Positions 1 through 8,116 of a stretch of DNA of 64,000 bases are shown here, in pieces. Source of the DNA: Calothrix parasitica NIES-267. GTDB lineage: Bacteria; Cyanobacteriota; Cyanobacteriia; Cyanobacteriales; Nostocaceae. Made by a program: the position numbers and the translations under genes. The stretch spans positions 648,001-712,000 of the forward strand of contig NZ_AP018227.1 of the NCBI RefSeq assembly GCF_002368095.1, read 5' to 3'. The notes under the pieces were generated by a model, which saw nothing but the letters and a program-made list of their open reading frames with translations, had not been told where the DNA came from and ran no database searches. Position 1 is the stretch's first letter, and each line of letters starts with the position of its first letter.

Positions 1-693
1 ATACAGAATATTTCAGCTACAAAATCTGATTTGAGTACACAGCAAAAATATATTCCTACAGACTGTAAAATTACAGACATTGATTGGTTCAATCATGAAA
101 AGAATCTAGAGATAATTTCAAATATAATTGAATCGAAAATAGAACAGGAAATAGAAATTGATGAAAACAATAGACCATACCATTATTATCGAATAAATTT
201 ATTTACTAAAACCGGAAATATTCCTTTTACGGATAAAAGATTTACAGAGTCTGAATTAAAAAAGATTCAGTTACTAGTATCATCTATTAATGAGTTTATA
301 GTTACAAATGAAAATGTTGAGATAGCACGTATTGTAGATAATCGTGATTTGGGATATATAACTTTTGGGTGTGGTTTATTTTTCGCAACAATAATTTTCT
401 TGTCGATGTTAACAGGTTTATATGTTAGCTTCTGTTTTGATAAAGAAAGCAATCTTTTTACTGTAAGTCGTTACAGATGTTTTGGAATTTTTGGAAAAAA
501 AGAGTTTCAGTATCCTTTGAACGAAATTGTAGATGTAAAAGTTGAACGTATATCTGTTAGTTGGGATGAAGATGTAAGTCAGGTTGTTTTAGTATTATCA
601 GATAATGAATTTTATCTGAATCCTATTAGTATGATTTCAAAAAATATAGATGGAGCGTATATTGTTATGATTATTAAAGATTTTCTGAAATAA
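1..693 (+). CDS. Membrane protein of unknown function, 5' end outside window
   Basis: The reading frame is open from base 1, so the true start probably lies to the left; the first possible start inside the window is a TTG at 31, giving 220 residues. The soluble N-terminal part is acidic. One strong hydrophobic stretch lies at about residues 112-137 (GYITFGCGLFFATIIFLSML) and is followed by a beta-rich tail with a segment like FDKESNLFTVSRYRCFG, reminiscent of membrane-anchored PH-like domains. I do not recognise a family. The distant paralogue-like gene at 29783-30331 has a similar plan of membrane segment plus beta-rich tail, but I cannot show homology. A MITE-like element begins 16 bases after the stop. 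Confidence 0.6.
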   Translation: MQNISATKSDLSTQQKYIPTDCKITDIDWFNHEKNLEIISNIIESKIEQEIEIDENNRPYHYYRINLFTKTGNIPFTDKRFTESELKKIQLLVSSINEFIVTNENVEIARIVDNRDLGYITFGCGLFFATIIFLSMLTGLYVSFCFDKESNLFTVSRYRCFGIFGKKEFQYPLNEIVDVKVERISVSWDEDVSQVVLVLSDNEFYLNPISMISKNIDGAYIVMIIKDFLK

Positions 694-709
694 AAAGTAG
701 ATATTCAAA

Positions 710-796
710 GGGAGCATTCCTTTAGGTGTAAATTCATTTTTCGTACTGTATTAGCGCACGACAAAATTGCATTTTTTACTTCATTATAATGCTCCC
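710..796. repeat. MITE-like element, GGGAGCAT family, 87 bp
   Basis: The element starts with GGGAGCATTCC and ends with the inverse of GGGAGCATTAT, so nine terminal bases match. The flanks TATTCAAA (702-709) and AATTCAAA (797-804) agree at seven of eight positions, like an 8-bp target duplication. The same terminal sequence and duplication length occur in the element at 57095-57248. There is no coding capacity. Confidence 0.6.
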
Positions 797-857
797 AATT
801 CAAAACCATTCAAGTGTGATGTTAGGATGGTTAATAAAGTTTTTCCTAATATAAATT

Positions 858-1439
858 TTAATTATTCTCTCCCACATCAAACCTAACTTGTCGATAGAGT
901 TTTTCTATTGGAATAGTAATTCCTACGCTTTCCAAAGTTATACTATCTCCTTGCCCATAGGTATATAAAACCCATAAACCTTCATCATTTTTACGAAAGC
1001 ATTCCACAGCGATTTCATCAGATTCAATTAAAACGTATTCTTTTAAAGTGCTGGATTGACGATAGCGAGTAAATTTTTTACCTCTATCAAAAGCTGCTGT
1101 TGATGGGGAAAGTACTTCTACGATTAAGCAAGGATATTGAACCATGTCAATTCGTCCTTTATCTCTTTCGTCACAAGTCACCACCACATCTGGATAATGA
1201 TATGGTCCTGCTTCCGATACTTGTACTTTCACATCAGAGATATAAAATTCACAACCCTTCTCTGCTATAAAATCATCTAACTCAGCACCAAAATTATAAG
1301 CAATTCGACTATGGGGTTTTGTTCCCCCAGTCATCGCAAATACTTCTCCATCAATATATTCATAACGGAGTTCTTGAGTTTTTTCCCATTCTAGGTATTC
1401 CTGGGGACTCATGTATTGAAATTGAGGATTAGCAACCAT
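858..1439 (-). CDS. Uma2 family (DUF820) putative endonuclease-fold protein
   Basis: The 193-residue protein has the Uma2/DUF820 layout: an N-terminal MSPQEYLEWE segment, the YEYIDGEVFAM strand, a YPDVVVTCDE strand followed by CLIVEVLSPST, and RYRQSSTLKEYVLI. The D, E-V and K positions correspond to a PD-(D/E)XK nuclease-like core. The family is greatly expanded in filamentous cyanobacteria and its biological role is unsettled. The gene is monocistronic and convergent with the gene on its left. A second, divergent member lies at 57441-57992. Confidence 0.85.
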   Translation of the reverse strand: MVANPQFQYMSPQEYLEWEKTQELRYEYIDGEVFAMTGGTKPHSRIAYNFGAELDDFIAEKGCEFYISDVKVQVSEAGPYHYPDVVVTCDERDKGRIDMVQYPCLIVEVLSPSTAAFDRGKKFTRYRQSSTLKEYVLIESDEIAVECFRKNDEGLWVLYTYGQGDSITLESVGITIPIEKLYRQVRFDVGENN

Positions 1440-1517
1440 TGGTTATTTTGAGGTAATGGTACGGCTTATATCCATTTTACACATGAATGCTAATAGTAAA
1501 TAAAAAAGTAGTTTGAA

Positions 1518-1552
1518 CCAATTACCAATTACCCATTACCAATTACCTATTC
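1518..1552. repeat. Heptamer tandem repeat (STRR), CCAATTA x5
   Basis: Five consecutive 7-mers follow CCAATTA with small variations (CCCATTA, CCTATTC). Short tandemly repeated heptamers of this sort are typical of heterocystous cyanobacteria. The repeat supplies the stop codon of the GH3 gene that ends at 1543. Confidence 0.75.
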
Positions 1553-3165
1553 ACTAAACAAGCTTGTTCTAATTCAACTAATAATTCTTTTTCAATTGGT
1601 TTCGTTGTCAGAATATCGTGTTTAATGTCTCCCCATTTTTTGCCAGATTTACTCTTATATAAACTAATAATTTCAGGAATTTGGGAAGACACCATAACTT
1701 TGACGGGTTCTAATTGTCCTAATAATCTTGCTCGACCATAGTGATGTGATTTTTGTAATTCTTCTTCTAACTGTGCTGCTATTTCTTCGGGTTTCTGTTT
1801 TGCATTATCAAGTAATAGAACATAATGCTCTTGAGGATATTTGACTGGGACTAAACTTTTAAAATAGCTTCTGTCTAAATTGAGTTTATCTAAAGTATCG
1901 CGAATAAATTCGGAATGTAATTTTTCACCTACTAAGTCGCTAACTTCTTTGTGTCTTCCGACAAATTTTAAGCAAGGTGTATTCAAGTATGAATGAGTAA
2001 AACGAACTCTATCTCCGATGCGATACCGATAAAATCCACCTTTTTGAGAAATAATCATTTCATAAGTCTCTCCCTGCTTTAATTCATGAAGCTGATAAAC
2101 AAATCCGCTTTCATCTAGAAACTCAAAAAATACTTCATTTAGTAAAGGTACGCATCCTTTAGCGGGAATTAAAGGAATAGTCATTGGTGCTTCTGTAGCG
2201 AGAAGTCCTTTACCCTGTATTAGTATATTAGGAAATAAAAAGCGTAAAAAATCCGCACCATCAGCAGCATTCGCACTATCCCAACAGGAAATTAGTTTTA
2301 GTTCTTTCCACAGTTGATTCCAAGGAATTCTATCTGTATTCAGTTTCTCAAATAGTTCGTTTAATTTTGGATTTGTAGATTCTTGTTTGAATAAATTAGG
2401 CTGTAATAGCATCAAGCTTCGTTTGGCTGATATCTCATTTCTCAGTTCAAAAGCCAGCTTTTTACGATTTTTTTGAATATAATCAAGAACTACCTTTAGA
2501 AAAGTCGGACTCCAGATTGAAATTATTTCTAAGTTTTCTGATGTTAAAAGTGTTTTAGCAAGTTGATGTTTGAATTTGTTTGCATCGCGTAATTTATTTA
2601 ATTCTGGTGGAGAAACGAGAAAATGACTCATTAAACGTTTCAACCAACCATCTAAATATTCTGAATCATCTTGTAGAGATTGAGATGAAGATGTTTGTTC
2701 TTTTTCTTTTTCTTGTTCCTTTTCTCCAAATTGTGGTGAAATGCAAAAGTATATTTTACCGGTATTAAAGTTAGGACCGTGTGTAATCAGGTCATGTGCC
2801 CATACGCAAAACATTTGGTTGAAAGAACGTCGTAAAGATTTTGTATAGGGAATTAATTTAGCTGCACCGCTACTTCCAGAAGTTTTTTCGTAAAAAGACA
2901 CTTTTTCTGATGTCAGGAGATGGGTATTGTCTTTATTTTGTATCTCAATCCAGTTTTCAATGTTATGGTATTCTACTATTGGTATACGATGCCAATCTTC
3001 AACATTTTTAACTCGTAGATATCTTCCATAATCGCTCTTTACTAAATTTTTTAAAATTTGATTTTGGACTTTCTTCTGAGCCGCTTGGGGATTTTCTAAA
3101 GCTTGATAAAATTGATGGTTAGCAGATTCGATTAGTTTGCTAAATAGTTTGATAAGTAAATTCAT
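1543..3165 (-). CDS. GH3 family acyl-amido synthetase-like protein
   Basis: This 540-residue protein matches the GH3 branch of the ANL adenylating superfamily, which in plants joins a carboxylic acid to an amino acid. The ATP-binding signature TSGSSGAAK is at residues 95-103. The central CWDSANAADGADFL and LLATEAPMTIPL blocks and the YRYRIGDRVRF...VGRHKEVSDLVGEKL block are those of GH3 proteins, and the length is normal for the family. An insertion around residues 150-165 is rich in E, K, Q and S (ending in SSSQSLQDD). Bacterial GH3 proteins are poorly characterised; here it ends a minus-strand cluster of oxygenases and an acyltransferase, so activation of an acyl or hydroxylated acyl product is a reasonable inference. 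Family call is firm, substrate unknown. Confidence 0.85.
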   Translation of the reverse strand: MNLLIKLFSKLIESANHQFYQALENPQAAQKKVQNQILKNLVKSDYGRYLRVKNVEDWHRIPIVEYHNIENWIEIQNKDNTHLLTSEKVSFYEKTSGSSGAAKLIPYTKSLRRSFNQMFCVWAHDLITHGPNFNTGKIYFCISPQFGEKEQEKEKEQTSSSQSLQDDSEYLDGWLKRLMSHFLVSPPELNKLRDANKFKHQLAKTLLTSENLEIISIWSPTFLKVVLDYIQKNRKKLAFELRNEISAKRSLMLLQPNLFKQESTNPKLNELFEKLNTDRIPWNQLWKELKLISCWDSANAADGADFLRFLFPNILIQGKGLLATEAPMTIPLIPAKGCVPLLNEVFFEFLDESGFVYQLHELKQGETYEMIISQKGGFYRYRIGDRVRFTHSYLNTPCLKFVGRHKEVSDLVGEKLHSEFIRDTLDKLNLDRSYFKSLVPVKYPQEHYVLLLDNAKQKPEEIAAQLEEELQKSHHYGRARLLGQLEPVKVMVSSQIPEIISLYKSKSGKKWGDIKHDILTTKPIEKELLVELEQACLVNR

Positions 3166-3207
3166 AATTCAAATTATTATAGATATTTATTATTTAAAGT
3201 TGTGAAA

Positions 3208-3861
3208 CTATATTTGAGAATTAGATATTTTATTATCTGTGGTTTTAAAATCTTTTTCTATCCGTTTATTTGGATATAAACGGCTTTCAACAGATACGAA
3301 AGTTTCATCTCCAAGAACTACACCAGGAGTTAAGATAGAACTTGCTCCGATAAATACATTACTGCCAATTTTAACTTTTTTGACATATATCATTAAATCT
3401 TGTTTTTTTGGTTTAACTACATGTGAAAAGATACCGCATCCTTGACCAAAAAAAACATTATCACCTATTTCAATTAAAGACCGGTCTGCTATTTCTAATC
3501 TAGGAGTCCAATAAACATTTTTGCCAACTTTTGCTCCCCACAATCGCAACCACAATGAAAAAGCTCCAGGTATTAAACGTAATGCTGATTCTAATCCAGT
3601 AAAAGTGATATATATAGACTGTATTTGATGACTTCCCCACCAAGAAGAATACTCTTTACTTTGTAAATAACTGATTCCTTCTTGAACTGGATAAAAGTAG
3701 TCATGAATTTTGTGAATTAATAATGGAAACCCGTAGAAAGAAAAGAATAAAGCTGTAACGCTGAAAAATCCGGGTGAATTACAAACCCATAAGAAAGAAA
3801 TAAATCCTAGGAGGATGACAGTTGCAGGAAAGAAGGAAAGTATAGTGCTTCTAATGGTCAT
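3208..3861 (-). CDS. Left-handed beta-helix (hexapeptide) acyltransferase
   Basis: The 217-residue protein begins with two hydrophobic segments (about residues 10-50), followed by hexapeptide-type turns such as LEIADRSLIEIGDNVFFGQGC and VKIGSNVFIGASSILTPGVVLGDETFV, the signature of left-handed beta-helix acyltransferases. These enzymes O- or N-acylate small molecules, sugars or lipids using acyl-CoA or acyl-ACP. The start lies 42 bases before the GH3 gene downstream of it, so the two are likely co-transcribed. The membrane anchor suggests a lipid or envelope substrate (inference). Confidence 0.75.
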   Translation of the reverse strand: MTIRSTILSFFPATVILLGFISFLWVCNSPGFFSVTALFFSFYGFPLLIHKIHDYFYPVQEGISYLQSKEYSSWWGSHQIQSIYITFTGLESALRLIPGAFSLWLRLWGAKVGKNVYWTPRLEIADRSLIEIGDNVFFGQGCGIFSHVVKPKKQDLMIYVKKVKIGSNVFIGASSILTPGVVLGDETFVSVESRLYPNKRIEKDFKTTDNKISNSQI

Positions 3862-4295
3862 TCTTTTACAGATATTGGTTTTGAAATGTGTACTGTAACA
3901 TCTTCCGAGTTTAGATTTTTAGTCAATTCCGGACTATCTAAAAACATTTTCAAAACACTTCTAATACAATCACAACTTCATCCCTCTCTTTAATAAGGAG
4001 AAGGTGTGAGGTTCTGAGGTATCTTATCAAGTGTGAAAGCCACTATATAATGTAAAGCTGTAGTTATAACCATACGTATTTATTTCTATTGAGTACTAAT
4101 AACAATTCCTCTTTAGACACGTATAAATCCGGAATATCAGTATCTTCGACTACAGTTTCTTTAAATTTTCTATCTCTAATGTGAAGGAAAAATAATATAC
4201 AGTTATTGGCTAAGACTCGGAAGTAAGAAAAAATCGCGATGTTAATATTTGTATTCTTACTTACTTCATTTTTTTCGTTTATAACTCTACAGAAT
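3862..4295. other. Intergenic region, no supported gene
   Basis: This 434-base gap separates two minus-strand genes. On the minus strand one frame stays open for about 70 codons (roughly 4070-4290) but has no usable start codon, so it may be chance or a gene remnant. A stretch near 3980-4020 resembles the dispersed CCCTCTC...AAGGAGAAGG repeat. I see no other structure. Confidence 0.4.
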
Positions 4296-5021
4296 TCAAA
4301 ATGGTAAGAATAATTTTCTCGTGAAAGATAGAGAATTATTGATTCCTAAAGAATTTGGTGAACTATCAAATTTGTAATAAGTTCCGTGAATTATGTCCCA
4401 AAATTTCAAGTTAGCACCGTAGTTACCTTTAATACATTGCTCTGAATGGTGCCAAGCATGGTCTTTCGGTAAAATTAACCACGGGGATAAGCAACGGTAT
4501 ACCCAGGAATTCAATTTTGGTGTAAAGTTACTGTGTCGCCACAAATCCAAAGCTGAACTCAAACTTATTCCTAAAATATACCATCTGGGTTCTTGTAATA
4601 AATACAGGAATAATGGATGAATCCATAGATAAACAATAAAAAAACTCGTCCATAACGTATTTCGGGAAGTTCCCAATACGTCCATTTCCGTTACGGTATG
4701 ATGCACTTGATGGATAAACCACAGTTTAGGACTATGGAACAGACGATGATTCCAGTAATAAAGGTAATCTACGAAGACAAAACTTAGTAAGAAAGCTGTG
4801 ATGGGGTAAAGATTTAGTGAACCACTAGCACCTGGTAGCAACCACTGGTAAAGTTGAAAGACTATAGCAACCTGCAAAAACGGAATCATGGTTCCTTGGA
4901 AAAATAAGCCAATTCCGTCTAGTAACCAATCCTCACGACTCTTTTTCCAGTATAGAAAGGGTTGCTTGCTATTTGTAACGGTTAATGCTAGCAGAATTAC
5001 GAACGTAAAGAAAACTAACAT
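4296..5021 (-). CDS. Fatty acid hydroxylase / sterol desaturase family protein
   Basis: The 241-residue membrane protein carries the histidine clusters of the membrane-bound diiron hydroxylase family: NHRLFH at residues 91-96, HQVHH at 104-108, WRHSNF around 163 and HAWHH at 188-192. Hydrophobic helices precede and separate them. These enzymes hydroxylate or desaturate lipids, sterols or carotenoids in the membrane. It sits among Rieske and diiron oxygenases on the same strand, so it is likely one oxidative step of the same pathway. The substrate cannot be read from the sequence. Confidence 0.85.
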   Translation of the reverse strand: MLVFFTFVILLALTVTNSKQPFLYWKKSREDWLLDGIGLFFQGTMIPFLQVAIVFQLYQWLLPGASGSLNLYPITAFLLSFVFVDYLYYWNHRLFHSPKLWFIHQVHHTVTEMDVLGTSRNTLWTSFFIVYLWIHPLFLYLLQEPRWYILGISLSSALDLWRHSNFTPKLNSWVYRCLSPWLILPKDHAWHHSEQCIKGNYGANLKFWDIIHGTYYKFDSSPNSLGINNSLSFTRKLFLPF

Positions 5022-5105
5022 ATTGGTAAATCAGTTTCAATTTATACGATTTCTAGACTCTATAGTCGCTATACTTTGGTCAGGTTCTACCTGGGAATTT
5101 TTTTG

Positions 5106-5132
5106 GAAGTGGCGCAGCCACTTCTTTTTTTT
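5106..5132 (+). terminator. Rho-independent terminator-like hairpin, plus strand
   Basis: GAAGTGGC and GCCACTTC form a perfect 8-bp stem with a GCA loop and are followed directly by eight T residues on the plus strand. The flanking genes are both on the minus strand, where no T-run follows the stem, so it would stop transcription moving against the cluster. Confidence 0.6.
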
Positions 5133-5148
5133 GTGAATGCTAAACTGT

Positions 5149-6171
5149 TTAAACCCAGAATTTTACCTCTACAGATTTATCGGGAAGGGTTCTTGGGTCT
5201 TTCCCTGCTAAGATTTGATTGCGAATTGATTCCACAAAAACATGAATCGTATCAGCAGGGGTATTCGCAAAATGGGTTCCATACTTTTCGATTACTTCCC
5301 ATTGAAATTTTAAAGCTTCAATATCTTGCTGGATAATATGTTGGGTCGTCCAATGTACTAGGGGTTTTGCTAATTTATTCCAAATCCCGTAATTATAGGT
5401 GACATAGGTGTAAACCAAAGTCGAATCTTCTGTTTCCGGAATACACTGACTGGTGATAAACAATCTTCTGTTACTTGATATATCATATTCAACGCTGGTA
5501 ACATTCGGCATGTGGAAGCTATCAATATGGCGAATTTTATCACCGTTTTGATTCAGAAATTTTGTAAACCAGCCTAAATTAGTTGTTTCGTTGCGATATT
5601 CTGCAAACACGCTACCATTCTGTCTTTCTACAGTCATTTCTAGCTGTTGTTGAGTTGATTTACGAAAGATTCCGGGATGAACCGAAGCTGTATGGGGAAT
5701 ATCGATAAAATTTTCAGCACAGTTGGTAACGTTGTTTTGAAACCGGTTGATTACTTTAACAGTTTCCCATCCCGGTTGTTGATAAAAAGGCATTTTGAAA
5801 GGTGTAAAATCCTCGAAAGGGTTAGAAGACAAACGCACGTAAACGTAACCATCCTGTTCTAGAGTTTGGTAAGATTGTGCTTTTCGCATTTTGCTTTGAC
5901 AGAAATTATCTCCTTCCGAAGGTACTGTCACTACTTTACCGGTATTATCGTACTCCCAACCGTGATAAGGACATTGGATATTTCCCTGACAAACTTTACC
6001 TTTAGATAGACGACTATTTCTATGAACGCACCTATCTTGTAAAGCTACGGGTTTACCATCAAATCCGCGAAATATTGCTAGCCATTCTCCTAAAATTTTA
6101 CGCGAAATAACTTTATTTGGTTGAAGTTGATTGCTGAATGCAGCAACATACCAAAAATCTTCAAATTTCAT
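5149..6171 (-). CDS. Rieske non-heme iron oxygenase, alpha-subunit type
   Basis: The 340-residue protein has a Rieske [2Fe-2S] site C48-V-H50 and C67-P-Y-H70, and a mononuclear iron facial triad in NFIDIPHTASVH (D157, H160, H165). This is the plan of ring-hydroxylating and demethylating oxygenases of the vanillate-demethylase/PaO-like type. It differs from the two other Rieske proteins in the cluster (6582 and 11094), which resemble each other more. The ferredoxin gene lies 42 bases upstream on the same strand and is the obvious electron donor. Substrate unknown. Confidence 0.9.
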   Translation of the reverse strand: MKFEDFWYVAAFSNQLQPNKVISRKILGEWLAIFRGFDGKPVALQDRCVHRNSRLSKGKVCQGNIQCPYHGWEYDNTGKVVTVPSEGDNFCQSKMRKAQSYQTLEQDGYVYVRLSSNPFEDFTPFKMPFYQQPGWETVKVINRFQNNVTNCAENFIDIPHTASVHPGIFRKSTQQQLEMTVERQNGSVFAEYRNETTNLGWFTKFLNQNGDKIRHIDSFHMPNVTSVEYDISSNRRLFITSQCIPETEDSTLVYTYVTYNYGIWNKLAKPLVHWTTQHIIQQDIEALKFQWEVIEKYGTHFANTPADTIHVFVESIRNQILAGKDPRTLPDKSVEVKFWV

Positions 6172-6213
6172 TTATTCGTTATTAGTTACTAGTTGATATT
6201 TGTGAGTTATTAG

Positions 6214-6504
6214 CTACTTATAAGCTGTAATTTCAATATCGTTAGTTAGTTGAATTTGACAAGCTAGTCTTGCTTTTGGATTTTCTGGAGCTAATATTTC
6301 TAAAAGTTCTTTCTCTTCTTCCGATGGAGGTGGAATATCACCTTCGATAACTACAAGACAAGTACCACAAATTCCGGTACGACAACCGAAAAGTATCGGT
6401 GAATTTTCTACAGTTAAATTTTCAGCGAGGTTTTGATTATTTTCTAAATTAATTGATTTATAATCAGTTTGTGGAAACTGGATTTTATAATTTTTTTGAT
6501 TCAT
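6214..6504 (-). CDS. Plant-type [2Fe-2S] ferredoxin
   Basis: The 96-residue protein shows the CX4CX2C...C cluster motif: C41, C46 and C49 in GCRTGICGTC, with C82 in LACQIQL. It lies between two Rieske oxygenase genes on the same strand with short gaps, so it most likely passes electrons to them. No reductase gene is present in the cluster, so reduction presumably comes from the photosynthetic or a general ferredoxin reductase (inference). Confidence 0.9.
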   Translation of the reverse strand: MNQKNYKIQFPQTDYKSINLENNQNLAENLTVENSPILFGCRTGICGTCLVVIEGDIPPPSEEEKELLEILAPENPKARLACQIQLTNDIEITAYK

Positions 6505-6581
6505 TATATTAAATTGTTGATTATAATATATTTGCTTATTTATCTAGAGGTTTGGTGCGTTCTGCTTTGCGACAACACACC

Positions 6582-7628
6582 CTACATTAATTCTTTTTTT
6601 GTTGACCATATTGATGGTTGAAGTTTATTTACATAGCTCATATATTTGACTAGTGGTTCATCAATAGTTAAAATTGCGTTGGGATTAAAACGAATATTGT
6701 CGTAAATTATTCCGTCTTCACCTCGTAGAAAGTAGTAAGCTAGTTTTGTCATTAATAATAAAAATCTACTGAGAAACCAACCTATAATTCCTTTTCTTTT
6801 CTCGGTTATATAAATAGGCTGAATTCGCGTTTGCTTATTTTCTAAAGGTGTATAAGCGTAAATCATATGTAAACAAGGGATAAATCTAACTTTTTTCATG
6901 ATAGTTAGTAAACCAATACAGCCATCCGTATATCTCATGGTGTATTCGTAGTAATTCCCAAGTATTTTTCTAGCTATTTTTTCTCTGAATGTGGTTTGAG
7001 GAAATTCACCGCTAAGGGTAAAATCAATCATGTTTCCGGATTTATTTTCCTGTAATGATAAATCCATTTTGATATTTAATTTATGAACTGTTTGTAGATG
7101 TTGAGCATCGATTCCGTTCATCATACAAATATGGTGATGACAATCGCGTTCAAAAGCTTTATCGTATGCTGTAACAAGAGATTTATTTTTTAACTCGTCA
7201 AATTCTGCAACTGGTTCGGGTGGTTTTTCATCTGGATAAACCCAAATGAAACCATATTTTTCATCAGTCGCATATGCTTGTAATTTTGCTTTTTCAGGAA
7301 TATTTGATTGACAGGGAATATCTTGACATTTACCTTCACCATCAAATCCCCAATGATGAAAGAAACACCGAATTAAATTACCGTCTACTTTCCCAATTGC
7401 TAAATCGGTTCCTAAATGAGGACAGTAAGAGTCTAATGCTCGGATTTTATTATCTTGTCCGCGAAAAAAGACGATTCTTTGTCCGCAAATTACGAATGAT
7501 TTAGCTTTATATTGAGGAATTTCTTGACTCGGACAAACTATATACCAACCTTTTGCAACAATATCCCAATTGTTGAATACTTTCATTTTTATTAAGGGTT
7601 GGGTATTTTGGTTTTGTAATGAATTCAT
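6582..7628 (-). CDS. Rieske non-heme iron oxygenase
   Basis: The 348-residue protein has Rieske ligands C69-P-H71 and C88-F-F-H91, and an iron triad in NGIDAQHLQTVH (D174, H177, H182). It is paralogous to the protein at 11094-12188, sharing blocks such as GWYIV, YCPHLGTDLA-GKV-G, DEKYG-IW and the triad region. The stop codon falls inside a dispersed TGGTGCGT...CACCCTAC repeat (6553-6586). The C-terminal region contains a hydrophobic stretch (GWFLSRFLLLMTKLAYYFL, about residues 285-303) that may bind a lipid or the membrane, as in the 11094 paralogue. Confidence 0.9.
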   Translation of the reverse strand: MNSLQNQNTQPLIKMKVFNNWDIVAKGWYIVCPSQEIPQYKAKSFVICGQRIVFFRGQDNKIRALDSYCPHLGTDLAIGKVDGNLIRCFFHHWGFDGEGKCQDIPCQSNIPEKAKLQAYATDEKYGFIWVYPDEKPPEPVAEFDELKNKSLVTAYDKAFERDCHHHICMMNGIDAQHLQTVHKLNIKMDLSLQENKSGNMIDFTLSGEFPQTTFREKIARKILGNYYEYTMRYTDGCIGLLTIMKKVRFIPCLHMIYAYTPLENKQTRIQPIYITEKRKGIIGWFLSRFLLLMTKLAYYFLRGEDGIIYDNIRFNPNAILTIDEPLVKYMSYVNKLQPSIWSTKKELM

Positions 7629-7873
7629 ATATTTGTGAATTGGGAATTGGTAGTAGTAAAAATATTATCTCTTCTAGACTAGCTATGTAAAATTAATACT
7701 TAATACCATCTTTAATTAGTATATAGTCAGTAACTTAGATTAAAAAGGTATATTTATTTCTATTAAATATTTGATTTTTCACTGCTAAAATTCTTTTATA
7801 TTAACTATTTAATTCTGTTTTTAATGTTAATTTATTATAGCCAATTTAGGAAAGTATAAATATTTAAATCACT

Positions 7874-8047
7874 TTATTTTTTAGCATCAATAATAAATAA
7901 ATATGAGCCGATGATAAAAAGTATTCCTCCACAAAAAGCAGAAATAGAATAGAATGAGATTTCTTTAAATAAGTCTATAAAAGAATTTATTGTGAATAAA
8001 ATAGAACCGATTAAAAACAAATAACTTCCTAATAATGCATGGTTCAT
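7874..8047 (-). CDS. Small two-helix membrane protein, YrhK-like
   Basis: This short frame encodes 57 residues starting with ATG at 8047: MNHALLGSYLFLIGSILFTI and continuing to a TAA at 7874. It predicts two hydrophobic helices, the second containing GGILFIIGSYLFIID, with the repeated LGSYLFLIGS / GGILFIIGS pattern seen in YrhK-type domains. A Rieske gene lies on one side and a diiron gene on the other, all on the same strand. The family assignment rests on pattern memory only; a membrane adaptor role for the cluster is speculation. Confidence 0.55.
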   Translation of the reverse strand: MNHALLGSYLFLIGSILFTINSFIDLFKEISFYSISAFCGGILFIIGSYLFIIDAKK

Positions 8048-8095
8048 GACTTATCTTATTTATTGGTAGTGGTTCCTTTTCTTCTTTACTTCGGG

Positions 8096-8116
8096 AGACG
8101 TAGCAATGCTACGTCT
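8096..8116. repeat. Perfect 21-base palindrome (AGACGTAGCA arms)
   Basis: AGACGTAGCA, one base, then TGCTACGTCT form a perfect 10-bp hairpin immediately after the stop of the 8117-9283 gene. Related hairpins are at 17445-17469 and 48114-48134. It may stabilise or end the transcript; there is no T-run on the minus strand. Confidence 0.7.

Noticed and set aside
4070..4290. Open minus-strand frame of about 70 codons beyond the hydroxylase gene
   Set aside because: It has no plausible start codon and overlaps the end of the hydroxylase gene in another frame.
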